Origin: Guyanagaster necrorhizus
Taxonomy: Eukaryota > Basidiomycota > Agaricomycetes > Agaricales > Physalacriaceae
Assembly: GCF_019112545.1 (NCBI RefSeq)
Contig: NW_025064891.1
Span: forward strand, 585,311-649,310
DNA length: 64,000 nucleotides
Direction: 5' to 3'
Below are positions 47,827 to 58,273 of the stretch, in pieces. The number at the start of each line of letters is the position of its first letter. The stretch's first letter is position 1. The position numbers and the translations under genes are program-made. The notes beneath the pieces are model-generated. The model saw only the letters and a list, made by a program, of their open reading frames with translations, was not told the DNA's origin and did no database searches.

Positions 47827-50800
47827 ATGTGAGTTCAGGGTTGCGTTGACTCTATTCGCACACCAGAGGTCATCACTCTCAATGCAACATCCCTTTCCAA
47901 TCACTCCTTTCACATTCCTCTCTCAGCAGAATTACCGACTGCTATGGAACCTGATGGTTCCCCAACTTGTATCATTCTACGTTTTCTTGCCCTTATTGAT
48001 TCTGGCTCTAGCTACTGCTTTGTTGACACTAAGTATGTAGCTGCTAATGAAATTCCCATTAAAACCATCTCTAGTGTGCAACTTCGATTATTTGATGGCT
48101 CCATCAGAAGCCATATATCTCAAATCGCAACCATTCCCATCTGTTTTCCATCTGGAGACACCTTCTCCATCGACTTTTATGTCACTCCTCTGGATTCATC
48201 TTGCAATCTTGTCCTAGGATACAACTGGCTCTCTCACTACAATCCACTGATTGACTGGGCTGAGAACAGTATCATTTTCCATTCAAGCTACCAGGACCCC
48301 ACTCCAACCAATTCTGCAGCCTCCATCACATTCCAGGGACTTCTGTGTCCATAGAACAATAGTCCACCCCTTTCCAAGCCTTCCAGCTCAATTTCAGGAC
48401 TTCCATGCTCATCGGACTCTATCAGTCCAACTTCCAGGGCTTCACCTCATTCCAAGTCCACATCGGGTAGCCGGCAGACTTTATTCCCATATGAACCCAT
48501 CTATTCCTATCCTCCCTCAGAATCTTTTACTATGAAAGCACACCCAAAGATCTCCATCATATCTGCTGCTGCATTCATCCAAGCCAGTGCAGAAGAAGAC
48601 ACCCAGCAGTTCACACTGCAGCCTTCTTTGTCTAATATTAGAGCCAAAGCCATATCTGTGGAACTGGCAGATCTTTCATCAGTGCCAGTAGAGTATCACG
48701 ATTTTGCAGATGTCTTCAGCGATACCCTCTCCAAAAAACTATCTGAACACAGACTATATGACCTCAAAATCAACCTTGAGGAAGGGACATCTCCACCACT
48801 TGGACTCATTTATTCTCTCTCAGAATCTGAACTCAAAGCCCTATGAGAGTTTATTGATGATAATCTGCGCAATGAGTTCATTACTCCATCCCACTCTCCA
48901 CATGGAGCTCCAGTTCTATTCGTCAAGAAAAAGACCGATGAACTCTGACTTTGCATCGACTACCATGGCCTAAACAAAATCTCCAAGAAAGATCGCTACC
49001 CTCTTCCCCTCATTTCTGATCTCCTCAACTCCGCCTGCTCTGTGCGTATCTACACTAAGCTCAACCTTTGGCATGCCTACCATCTTGTTCACATAGCTAA
49101 GGGGGATGAATGGAAAACAGCCTTCTGGACCCGTTACAGTTCCTTCAAATGGCACATCATGCCCTTTGGCCTCACAAATGCTCCAGCGGCATTCCAACGA
49201 TTTGTGAATGATATATTCTCTGACATGCTCGACATATCAGTAGTAGTCTATCTCAACAACATCCTCATATATTTCGACAATCTGAAAGATCACCAGAAAC
49301 ATGTTCGTGAGGTCCTACACAGGCTTAGAGCTAATGGACTCTACTGTAAAGATTCCAAATGCGAATTCAACCGGGACTCTGTGGAGTACCTAGGCTACAT
49401 CCTATCACCTGAAGGACTTCGCATGTCTGAAGAAAAGGTCAAGGCCATTGTTGACTGGCCAGTGCCATGAAAAGTCAAGGACATCCAATCCTTCCTCGGC
49501 TTTGCCAACTTCTACCATCGCTTCATACATGGATATAGTGACATTGTCATCCCCCTTACATGACTCACCCGCAAGGAAACTCTATGGAAATTTGATGACA
49601 AATGCTTGGCTGCCTTCAATAAATTGAAACAAGCCTTTACACATGCTCCCATTCTTACTCACTGGGTTCCCGATCAAAAGATAGTGGTGGAAACCGACGC
49701 CTCCAATTATGCCATCACAGCTATCCTCTCCATCTACCTCAAAGATGGCAAAATTCACCTGATTGCATTCTGCTCCCGGAGCCTCCACAATGCTGAACTC
49801 AACTACAACATCCATGACAAGGAGCTTCTGGCCATTTTCAAAGCTTTTAAACATTGGTGGCACTACCTTGAAGGCTCTGCAGACTCCATCAATGTCATAA
49901 CAGACCACAAAAACCTTGAATACTTTGCCACCACTAAAATTCTAACTCACCGACAAGTCCACTGGTCTGAATACCTATCCCAGTTCAACCTAATAATTCG
50001 TTTCTGCCCTGGAAAACTTGGTGGAAAACCGGATGTGCTCACTAGATGATGGGATGTCTACCCTAAAGAGAGGGATAGCCAATATGCCCAAGTCAACCCC
50101 CACAATTTCCGACCTGTGTTCACTCAAGAACAACTTTCAGTGTCACTCTATGCAACCTACCTTAAAGGCTCTACCCTCCGAGCCAGCACCATCATGGACA
50201 TTGACAAGCTCCACATCAATATCAAACAAGCACAATGTTCTGACCTTATGTCCTCTGACAGTCTCCACCAGGCTAAGGCCACTTTAGAATCCTCCCCCTC
50301 TCAGTGGACTATTGATGAATCAGACATCCTCTGCTTTGAAGGCTGCATCTATGTTCCAGAGTCTAGAGATCTCTGTCTCTGTATACTACAGAACAATCAT
50401 GACCACATCTTGGCAGGCCACTTTGGTCAAAATCAGACATTGGAACTAGTCCAGCGGAACTATACCTGGCCAAAGATGTGTGAATATGTCTGACACTATG
50501 TTAAGTCCTGCACAGTTTGTGGGTGCAATAAGGCACCTAGATACCACCCCTATGGGTTACTCAAACCTCTGCCAGTTCCCAAATGGCCATGGGATTCTAT
50601 TTCCATAGACTTCATTGAACAACTACCAGACTCTAATAGATTTACCGCTATCTTAGTAGTCATAGACCGAGCTAGCAAGCAAGCCATATTCATTCCCACT
50701 CATGACACTATCAACTCCATAGAGCTAGCCCAACTTTTTCTTATCCATGTATTCTCCAAACATGGAGTATCCAGTCATATCACATCTGACTGTGGCTCTG

Positions 50801-51699
50801 AATTTGTCTCCCAATTTACTCGCACTTTAGCCATGGCCCTTGACATGAAACTCCACCTCACCTCTGGTTATCATCCAGAGGCCGACGGACAAACAAAACA
50901 AGCAAACCAAACCCTGGAACAATATATTTGCATCTACTGCTCCTACCAGCAGGACAACTGAGACACCCTCTTACCCATTGCTGAATTTACCTACAACAAT
51001 GCCTCTAATGTGTCCACCGGAATCTCCCTATTTTTTGCTAATAAGAGTTACCACCCCAACATCACCGTTCATCCTGAAAGGGACATCGCCTCCATTCGAG
51101 CCCGAGATTTCACAGTCAATCTTGATGAACTCCATCAATTACTGAAGGATGAAATTTCTGAAGCTCAGTCTCGCTACAAGACCCAAGCAGACAAATATCG
51201 GATTCCAGCACCTCCATTCACAGTAGAGGACAAGGCCTACCTCAGCTCCAAACATATCAAAATCACCTGCCCAACCAGAAAATTTTTGAAGAAATACTTT
51301 GGTCCTTTCAAAATCATAGTCCAACCTGGTACCCACTCCTTTACTCTGAGGCTTCCACTGGATCTCCGGTCCATTCACCCTGTCTTCCATGTGTCACAAT
51401 TGGAACCCATAGAAGAAAACACCATTCCTAATCGAATCCAACTATCACTGCCTCCAGTCGAAATCGATGGAGAAGAACATTTTGAAATAGCCTAAATCCT
51501 CGACTCTAAACTGGACCACCAGTTCCGCTGCCCACTGCTGTACAAAATCCAGTGGCTAGGATACGAAGGTACCAACAAAGAGTTTGCTTGGTTATCAGCC
51601 TCCAAGTTCTCTGCCGATGAATTTATTGAAGAATTCCATCATCGATACCCAGGCAAACCAGGACTCTTGTCCAAAGTCATTCAAACATCCCATTCCTAA
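47827..51699 (+). pseudogene. B3 pol: protease, RT, RNase H, integrase, chromodomain
   Basis: 1291 codons including the stop, in the -1 frame relative to gag, beginning 20 nt after the gag stop with ATG then TGA (probably CGA). Domains: aspartic protease [20 protein letters not shown] (intact DSG, ~47990); [55 protein letters not shown] (YxDD to YLNN, ~49243-49275); RNase H VVETDASNYAI, ELLAIFKAFKHWWHYLEG, TDHKNLEYF; integrase NNHDHILAGHFGQNQ, CTVCGCNKAPRY, DFIEQLPDSNRFTAILVVID, ITSDCGSEFVSQF, YHPEADGQT; C-terminal chromodomain YKIQWLGYEGTNKEFAWLSA. About ten in-frame stops, at least six at conserved Arg positions (CGA to TGA), others from CAA, CAG or TGG. Confidence 0.92.
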
Positions 51700-51844
51700 T
51701 ACAATGCTACTCTGGACACCACTAGCCCCCACCTTACCATTTCAATCACTTTTACACTTTCAAAATCGAAATCTTGTATTTACATTTCTTTTCTCTACTA
51801 CCAACATCCGATGCCCTTTCTATATATATTTTATACAAAAGATT

Positions 51845-53240
51845 TTACAAAGAAATGAAACCTGACAGGCCCACACTGGAACCTGAACTCTCCTCCCGCT
51901 TTTTCAACTCCTCTATATCCTCGTCTAGCCCCTTCAACATCGCCTCCTGAAGATCCTCCACCTTCTGATCCCTCTCATCCTTGAAAATCAGTTGGGCCTT
52001 CTTTTAAGCCTCCACCTCAGACTCCGAAAACAGCTCCAAAGGAAACAACATATCATCAGAACCATAGTCATCTTAAAGACCTGCCACAGTACCATGAACA
52101 TCTGCCACCTCATCTGCCAACTCATCCATGTGACATATCAACTTGCATATCAATTTTGAAAGTTGGTGGAGACTGGCAGAGACCTCCACACTGCTGATCA
52201 CCTCACTCACGGTGATACCCTTGTTGAACAAACAGGCAGTTTTTTTGACCTTGCAGCGAGAGCAAGTCCACCCTCGACCGGTGCCTTCGGTCACTAGTCA
52301 TGCATAACACCGTGTGCCATCTTGACGACAATGCACACAACTCCCTGAAAACAAAAGCTAAGTTAAGCCATAGAAGAAAACCAAGATACTTACTTTCACC
52401 ATCCAACAATTCTTCACCCTCCACCAGCCCTGCCACTTCCAACTTCACCCGCTTTTTGGGGCTAACGATCGCCTCTGTCTCATTGTCATCCACTATGCCC
52501 CTCGACCTGAACTTGCATTTACATCCCTTCTCCACTGGAACTGCTGCCCTTCTCTTTCTCTCCCACACCCTCTTCCTCCTCTCCAGGGTCCCCTCAGATT
52601 TCTCGGACTCATTGTCCCCCTCAGTCTCCTTTGCCTGCTCATTATTGGACTCTGGAGGCATATGGCAAGTCACCTTCTTGAAGCGAAGACCAGAGCCAGG
52701 ACTATACTGTTCTGCCAAAACTTGATGCAGCCAAAAATCAGTGGCCTCCATGGGGGTCATCAGCAACCCATCCTCCATAACCATCCCCTCTGGCTCTACC
52801 TCCTCAGCCTCAGCCCTCACTGCCACCTCCATGACCTCCCTCTCCGCAGCCTCCCTCTCCTCAGCTGCCCTCTGAGCCACCTCTCTCAATATCTCCTCTG
52901 CCTCCTTAGCCCACCTCTCTGCAGCTTGCTGAACCTCCTCTCTCTTCCTCTTCAATTCCTCCTTCTGCTCCTTTTTCCATGCCTCCTGGGCCACATGGTT
53001 TGCCTGGACCTTTTTCTCCCACTCTTGCTCCCTTTGCCATTCCAAATGACTCTCTACAGCCTCTGCGTATTCTTCTTCCACGGCCTCCCATTCTAGATGA
53101 AACAATTCCTTGGCCTCTTCAGGGCCATCAGAGGTGGATCCCCTCACCAGAGGCTCGGGAGTGCATGAGTGACGACATAGGTGATGATGGTAGTTTCAGA
53201 TCAAGCTACAAAACTCCCATGGCCACCAACAATCCTCCAT
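51845..53240 (-). pseudogene. B3 antisense gene: coiled-coil, NLS-like, Zn(II)2Cys6-like protein with one intron
   Basis: Opposite strand to gag-pol. ATG 53240-53238, intron 52393-52345 (49 bp, GTAAGT...TTTTCAG), TAA 51847-51845; 1347 nt of exon, 448 aa. Order: short Cys/Trp-rich N-terminus (MEDCWWPWEFC); EEAKELFHLEWEAVEEEYAE and a long Glu/Arg/Ala coiled coil (residues ~45-145); a conserved MTPMEATDFWLHQVLAE motif; acidic GDNESEKSEGTLERRKR; CKCKFRSRG; basic SPKKRVKLE (nuclear-localisation-like); after the intron CVHCRQDGTRC-X14-CSRCKVKKTAC; then DELADEVADVHGTVAGL and an acidic coiled tail. The 945 nt from GTG 53147 to 52203 are open. It is broken only by codon 15 TGA, a TGA after RCYA, a TAA near the end of the ADVHGTVAGL block and one after SEVEA. 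I do not recognise a named family; the Cys spacing resembles fungal Zn(II)2Cys6 factors. Confidence 0.82.
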
Positions 53241-53301
53241 GTGGCTCCACTGGCCATCAGGATCAGCACTCTTGAGGGCAAGAATGCTAAGGGGGGGATA
53301 C

Positions 53302-53799
53302 TGTTACACACATGCTGCTGGCCTCCATGTCACCTTAACTAACCACGAATTCTATCATGCTACCCACTGGACTCCGGCCGCTTCCCATTACCTACTAATT
53401 TCATTTCACCATTATCATTTCACATCTGTATTTCATATTGTAATATCTAGACCCCAAACTCGGTAGTGAATACTGACACCAGAACCCAATAGAACCTGAC
53501 TCGGAATTAGCTACTATTAGTATATAAAGCCATGTATATCACTATAACTACTCAGTTTGAATATCAACTTGGATAAGCCACCCACACTTTGCACTCACTT
53601 CAACTCCTCACTATCTTGTCCATTGGATTCTGCTCCAAAGAACATTCCGGTTCACTTCTCTGATGAATCTCCATCCTGTCCATCCAGATCCTTGGGCCCT
53701 GACTCAAGGGTGATGTTGCCAATAGCTTTGTCGATGCCCACGCACTCCGCTGGACTCTGCGAGTGCACTCAAGCCCACTCGATTGGCATATTCCTAACA
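53302..53799 (+). repeat. B3 3' LTR with polypurine tract
   Basis: 498 bp, TGTTACACACATGCTG...GGCATATTCCTAACA. Preceded by AAGGGGGGGATAC (53289-53301). Followed by GCTAT. The antisense gene starts only 61 bp upstream of this LTR, so its promoter may lie in the LTR read on the opposite strand. Confidence 0.94.
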
Positions 53800-54014
53800 G
53801 CTATGTATAGTATATAAGAAGGCTTGCTTTTACTGGAAAATTCTCAGCTTCAAGCTAAAATTTATCTTCACACTATTACACTCTTAAGCCAATCCTAAGG
53901 CCTTGAAGCATACCAATCAACAGTCACATAAAGTAAACTCTGATGTTCCACTCAAAGTGCAAAATGATGTCAGTTTATCATGTGTCTATGATCATGTGTG
54001 ACTTGGGTCTAACA

Positions 54015-55560
54015 ATTCACAGAATAGGCAACAGCAGGTCTGGTAGCAATAGTGAAGTAGGCCACAGAGCTAAGCACATTCAGATATAGGATTGTCTGTA
54101 TTGTCTCATATTTCTCTGATGTTTTAGGAGACTGATCTGCTGTAAGTTTTACATTTAGATCCAAAGATGTCAAAACAGGGTTGCAGTCAGCCATTTCTGC
54201 ATATTGCAGAATATCTAAGATGTATTAGTGCTGAGAGAGAGAGAGAGTTCAGTTGGCTTGGTTATGCTTGATCTTGACACTAAGAAGATAAGACATTGGA
54301 CCCAAGTTTCAAAGCTTGAAGTGCTTCTTGAGATTATTGATAATCTTTGCAACACTATCTGGTGTCTTTGTGGCAATGATCATGTCATCAACAAAGACTG
54401 AAATGATAATACATTCATTGTCCCTTTTATAAATCCAGCTATGCTTACATTTCACTCATTCAAAACCCATAGTATTAGTCAATATTACATGTAGCTTTTT
54501 GTGCTATTCTCTTTCAGCTTGCTTTAGTCTATATAGAGACTTGAAGAGGTGCCAGACCCATTCCTTTTCTTTCTCTTTAAAACCTTCTGACTGCTCCATA
54601 TACACCTCTTCTGTCAGCTCACTATTGAGAAATATTGATGAGATATTGACACTCTATAGCTCTAAATCCTTAAGGGCATCAAGTGGCAGAACAGCTCATA
54701 GAGTAGTCCATTTTGGTGTTGGAGAGAAGGTTTTAGTGTAATCAAAGCCAGATCATTGTGAGTATCTTTTTGCAATAAGCCTTGCTTTATAGTACTTGAT
54801 TGATCTATCAGCATTGCATTTTGCTTTGAATACCCAGCAACTCTCAACTACCTTTTGATTTAGAGGGCATTTTGCCAATTCAAAGACACTATTTTCAACA
54901 AGTGCCTGTATCTCTTACATGATGGCTTTGTACTAACTTGCAGCTTCCTCTGGAGGATGTTTCATAGCTTTATAGAAGGATCTAAGTTCACCATCATATG
55001 TGGATGCCTTGTGAGCTGTTTCTGTTATGCTTTCAAATGCAACTTCCAGTCCTTCCTCCATTGTCAAGTGCTCTATTGTCTGGCTGGAGAAAGCTATGCC
55101 TTCAAGAATAGTTTTGTCTTCCATAAAGACTGTGTGTGCTTGATTCTCTGCATTTCTCATATGATCATCATTGTTGATATTTTAGCACATTCCATAGCTA
55201 TAACCAGAGCCAGGATCATATAAGTTATCATCACATATTCTGTATTCATGTTTGCTTAGGTCTGTTAGAGATGGTGGTGATAGTGATAGAGTTAGATCTG
55301 AGAGAGATCCATCAAATGGTGAGCTAGAAAGAGTTATAATATCATGAGGATAGGGTGATACTGAAGATAGTGGACTTAGAAGAGATAAGAGATTTAATGC
55401 TGGAGGATTTTCTGGAGGTAAAAGATTATCATTGTTGAAGTCTCTCTTTTGATCAGGCAGTATAGGAGAATCTGACAGATTTGAGAGTGAAGAAAATAGA
55501 TCACTAAAGGGGTTGATAAGAGTTTTTGTATTTTCTGGAAACACTCATTCATTAAAAATG
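54015..55560 (-). pseudogene. Ty1/copia reverse transcriptase (piece 3 of the split copia element)
   Basis: The minus strand reads FSPTPKWTTL, EVYMEQSEGFKEKEREWVW, LFKSLYRLKQAERE, the palm motif SVFVDDMIIAT (54371-54403; the copia YVDD site as FVDD), SLSQH.YILDILQ, ADCNPVLTSLDLNVKLTADQ, ATRPAVAYSVN. The upstream linker between integrase and RT is Ser/Pro-rich (LSPLSSVSPYP). Continues into piece 2 at 38099. Stops throughout. Confidence 0.88.
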
Positions 55561-56640
55561 ATATAGCTCAATATGATGAACTTCTTGGTTACAGAGTTCC
55601 AGCATTTTCATATCTTTGTACCTGATGAATATCCAACAAATATGCATTTGATGGTGCATTGCTTATTCTTTTTGACATGGATATAAGCTAAGCAGCTGAA
55701 GACATGTAAGTTAGAGTATGGTAATAGCTCCTTCAGCAATCTCATGATTTGCATGTTCTATAATTCCATTTTGATGAGACTCATCAAGCTCAGTATAGTG
55801 TCTTGATATCCTTTTATCTATGCATAACTGATCAAATTCATAATCTATATACTCTTCTCTACTATTGTCTTGCTCCTCTAAAATCTTTAAGCTATGAAAA
55901 TTCTCAGCATAGGCTTTATAGCATTTAAATTCAGCCAGAGTATCACTCTTATGCTTTAGCAAAGCAATAGCCTAAAAATGCAGAGCATCACATATAAATA
56001 TAATCTAGTAGTGGTAATCTTCTGGTGTAGCAACTGGCATGAGTCTCTTAAAATCAGAGAATACAATTGTAAGAGGGTGTGTTGGAAGGAGTGAGGGCCT
56101 TTGAAGAATATTATATTGCCTGTGCTTCTCTATAAAGAGTTTGCAAATTAGGTCAGGACTGGATTGCATATTATTTATCTTCATATTTAAGACAAGCTGA
56201 TTCTCATACATATCTCAGACAATGTTTATACTTCTATGATAAACTCATCAATGCTATAGAGTCAGATCAAGTGGACAGATGCTTGCATCATTTGAGGTTA
56301 CTGGCCTTGTAGTATGAGTGGTGCCATTAAGATATCCAACATTGTTATCATTGACAGTGGCTGAGAAATAAAGTGCTTTGTCTTGAAAGAACTAAACAGA
56401 TGATCCAGCTATGTTGATCTCATATCTCTTATAATGTGTAAGATGAAAGGATGAAAGGGTGAAAGCAAGTTGTTGCAAAGATCAGATATATGCAGTACAT
56501 TCTGAAACTCAATAGCCTCACAGATCTCTCTACTTCTCTCTTTAGACTCAAATATAACTGTCTCTATATCTGCTGAATAGATGACTGAGTTGTCTGCTAA
56601 CCAAATTAGAACCACATGTGGTGTCCAAACATGAAACCAG
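55561..56640 (-). pseudogene. Ty1/copia protease and integrase region
   Basis: Upstream end: LADNSVIYSADIETVIFES, NVLHISDLCNNLLSPF (the copia protease to pre-integrase junction, 56430-56610). Then the integrase zinc/core region: DLICKLFIEKHRQYNI, PLTIVFSDFKRLMPVATPED (first Asp, 56040-56080), LCIDKRISRHYTELDESHQN and GIIEHANHEIAEGAIT (second half of the core with the E-region, 55720-55830), and KKNKQCTIKCIFVGYSSGT (C-terminal, 55610-55670). Order gag-PR-IN-RT-RH confirms copia, not gypsy. Many stops. Confidence 0.85.
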
Positions 56641-57724
56641 TCTCAATGATGGCTTATATGAGATGAAGTGCCTATATCCATATTTTAGTTAGATGATGCT
56701 AGAGACAAGAGATCAATACTTGCTTGGCTAGCAGTCTTTTTCACAATATTTGACTTCTCTGTCTTTGTCTCCTCCACCTTCTTGCCCAATTTCATATTTT
56801 GATGTTTCTGAGTGTGCTGCATAGATTACTCCTTGGCCTTCTTTTTGTTGAAACACTTCTCCTTGGTATGTCCAGAGTTGATGCATCAGCTGCAGATGGT
56901 ATCAGATGATGCCACATGAGTGACTTGGACTCTAACAGCATTTGCTTTGAATAATGTTGCAAAGTGGTACTATAAGAGTGACACTGCATCTTTTCAGTAT
57001 AAAAGGCAGCAATGAATTTATTGAGACTGAGAGAATGGAGGAGAAGAATCAATGACATGAAATTATCATAATTGAATGAAAAAATATAGATGAGAGTTAT
57101 AGATTAGAGCTCTTCATTGAGTTGATTAATATTGAACTTTTTAGGGTAGAGTGCTTTGATATCTTATATAGCCTGTGAGACATATCCAATAAGGATAGAG
57201 AGAGACTCTTTATCATCCTTTTGAATAATGGATAAGGCATCATAGGTATTGAAATAAGTGTCTGGTTTTTGCTGTTGGTGAATGTCTTTCAGTTTCAACC
57301 ACATAGCTGTAAGCTTATCTATGAGAAGACTGATGTGAGCATGCTGTGATTCATCAATGCAAAGCTAGAGGTATCCTGCTATAGATGAATGAGCCTGAAG
57401 ATAAGCCTTTATCTCCTTCTTTTTGAGCTTTATGAGTTCACTAGAGTTGACTTGCTCTGATAGCTCCTCAGTGCTATCAAAGTGGCCAAATAGCCTCTTA
57501 ATACAAATATAGACTTCAAACAAGAGTGCAAAGTGGTTTCAATTGCTGGCATAGAGGTTGAAAAAGCTATATTTGGTGATGTCAATAATATCTGAGTCAT
57601 TTATTATAGTATGAAAAAAAAAAGAGACCATTAGGGTTAGAGAGTGTGTAAAAGCCTATGATAAATAGATGCAATCTCCAAATGAATAATGATGTCTCTT
57701 AGGAAAGTGAGTAAGACTTTAATG
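56641..57724 (-). pseudogene. Ty1/copia gag and leader, cut by Gy-A3
   Basis: Gag reads from about 57620: NDSDIIDITKYSFFNLYASN, LLFEVYICIKRLFGHFDST, SELIKLKKKEIKAYLQAHSS, YFNTYDALSIIQKDDKES, YDNFMSLILLLHSLS. A zinc knuckle lies at ~56853-56893: C-S-x-C-INSG-H-TKEK-C, with the Trp position now a stop. The copia 5' LTR is not in the window: Gy-A3 inserted at 57725, in the leader just upstream of gag. Confidence 0.8.
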
Positions 57725-58241
57725 TGTTAAGCTCAAACTCTATGTGACTGATAACATGTGATAAACTAACAGAACCTCACACTTCAGGTTATACTGTTAG
57801 AGTTCACTGATATACTATCAGTGGTGTGTGATCAAGGCATTTGCAAGTCGCTCAAGATAGGATGGTAGAGAATAAACTTTAGCTTGAAGCTGGGGTATTA
57901 CAGCAAGAGCTACACTACTTAAATACTGTTCTGTTATCTGGCTATTAATAAATGTTCACAAAAGATATTGTCTGTCATAGAGCTGTTACCTCTGCTGTTG
58001 CCAGGCTCTCCACAAAAGCTGTTGTCCTGCTGTTGTGTTGTTGTAGTTGTACTGCCCTTTAGAGATAAAAGGAGCATTATCTCTCCCTTCACAGCATACA
58101 GCAGCGCAGTAGAACAATGACCAACTGGGTTGCTGAGCTAAGTGTTCCCATAGTCCTAAGCACTAGCTTAAGCACCCTGACTAAGCAAAGATAGGGGTCA
58201 TCCAAAGAAAAGAAAAGGAAAAAATAGAAAAAATCGTAACA
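57725..58241 (-). repeat. Gy-A3 3' LTR
   Basis: 517 bp, TGTTAAGCTC...AATCGTAACA in plus-strand view, the inverted form of the Gy-A1 LTR (TGTTACGATTTTTTC... on the minus strand). Polypurine tract on the minus strand at 58244-58256 (AAAGAGAGGG). Confidence 0.87.
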
Positions 58242-58273
58242 TTACCCTCTCTTTAAGACCATCATCCTAATGG

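Larger units (their letters stand above)
45829..53799 (+). mobile_element. B3: best-preserved Gy-B chromodomain gypsy element
   Basis: 7971 bp with two 498-bp LTRs and GCTAT duplicated at 45824-45828 and 53800-53804. Gag (1440 nt), pol (3873 nt) and the antisense gene (1347 nt of exon) have lengths divisible by three, so only base substitutions, not indels, break the frames. It retains more CpG than B1 and B2, and its stops lie mostly at CGA-derived TGA. It is probably the youngest Gy-B copy in the window, though its LTRs still differ at many sites, mainly transitions. Confidence 0.94.
38100..54014 (+). mobile_element. Gy-A2: chromodomain Ty3/gypsy element, 3' LTR split by B3
   Basis: About 7.9 kb without B3. 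Flanked by ACTCA (38095-38099) and ATTCA (54015-54019), a 5-bp duplication with one C-to-T change. LTRs start TGTTATGATTTTC/TGTTATAATTTTC and end GGTCTAACA-like. They are related to but shorter than Gy-A1 LTRs (463 versus 535 bp). Gag and pol are heavily decayed. It sits in the RT-RNase H region of the copia element. Confidence 0.88.
45569..54014 (+). repeat. Gy-A2 3' LTR, interrupted by B3
   Basis: LTR sequence at 45569-45828 and 53805-54014 (about 470 bp combined), opened by B3 with GCTAT duplicated. The first bases TGTTATAATTTTC follow the polypurine tract AAGGAGGAGG (45556-45565). The right part reads TATGTATAGTATATAAGAAG... as in the 5' LTR at 38351 onward, and ends GGTCTAACA at 54014. 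Confidence 0.88.

Noticed and set aside
52300..53275. Proline/serine/leucine-rich plus-strand open frames at the end of B3
   Set aside because: They are the complement of the Glu/Arg coiled coil of the antisense gene. Only the minus strand has conserved motifs, a consistent intron and equal length in three copies.
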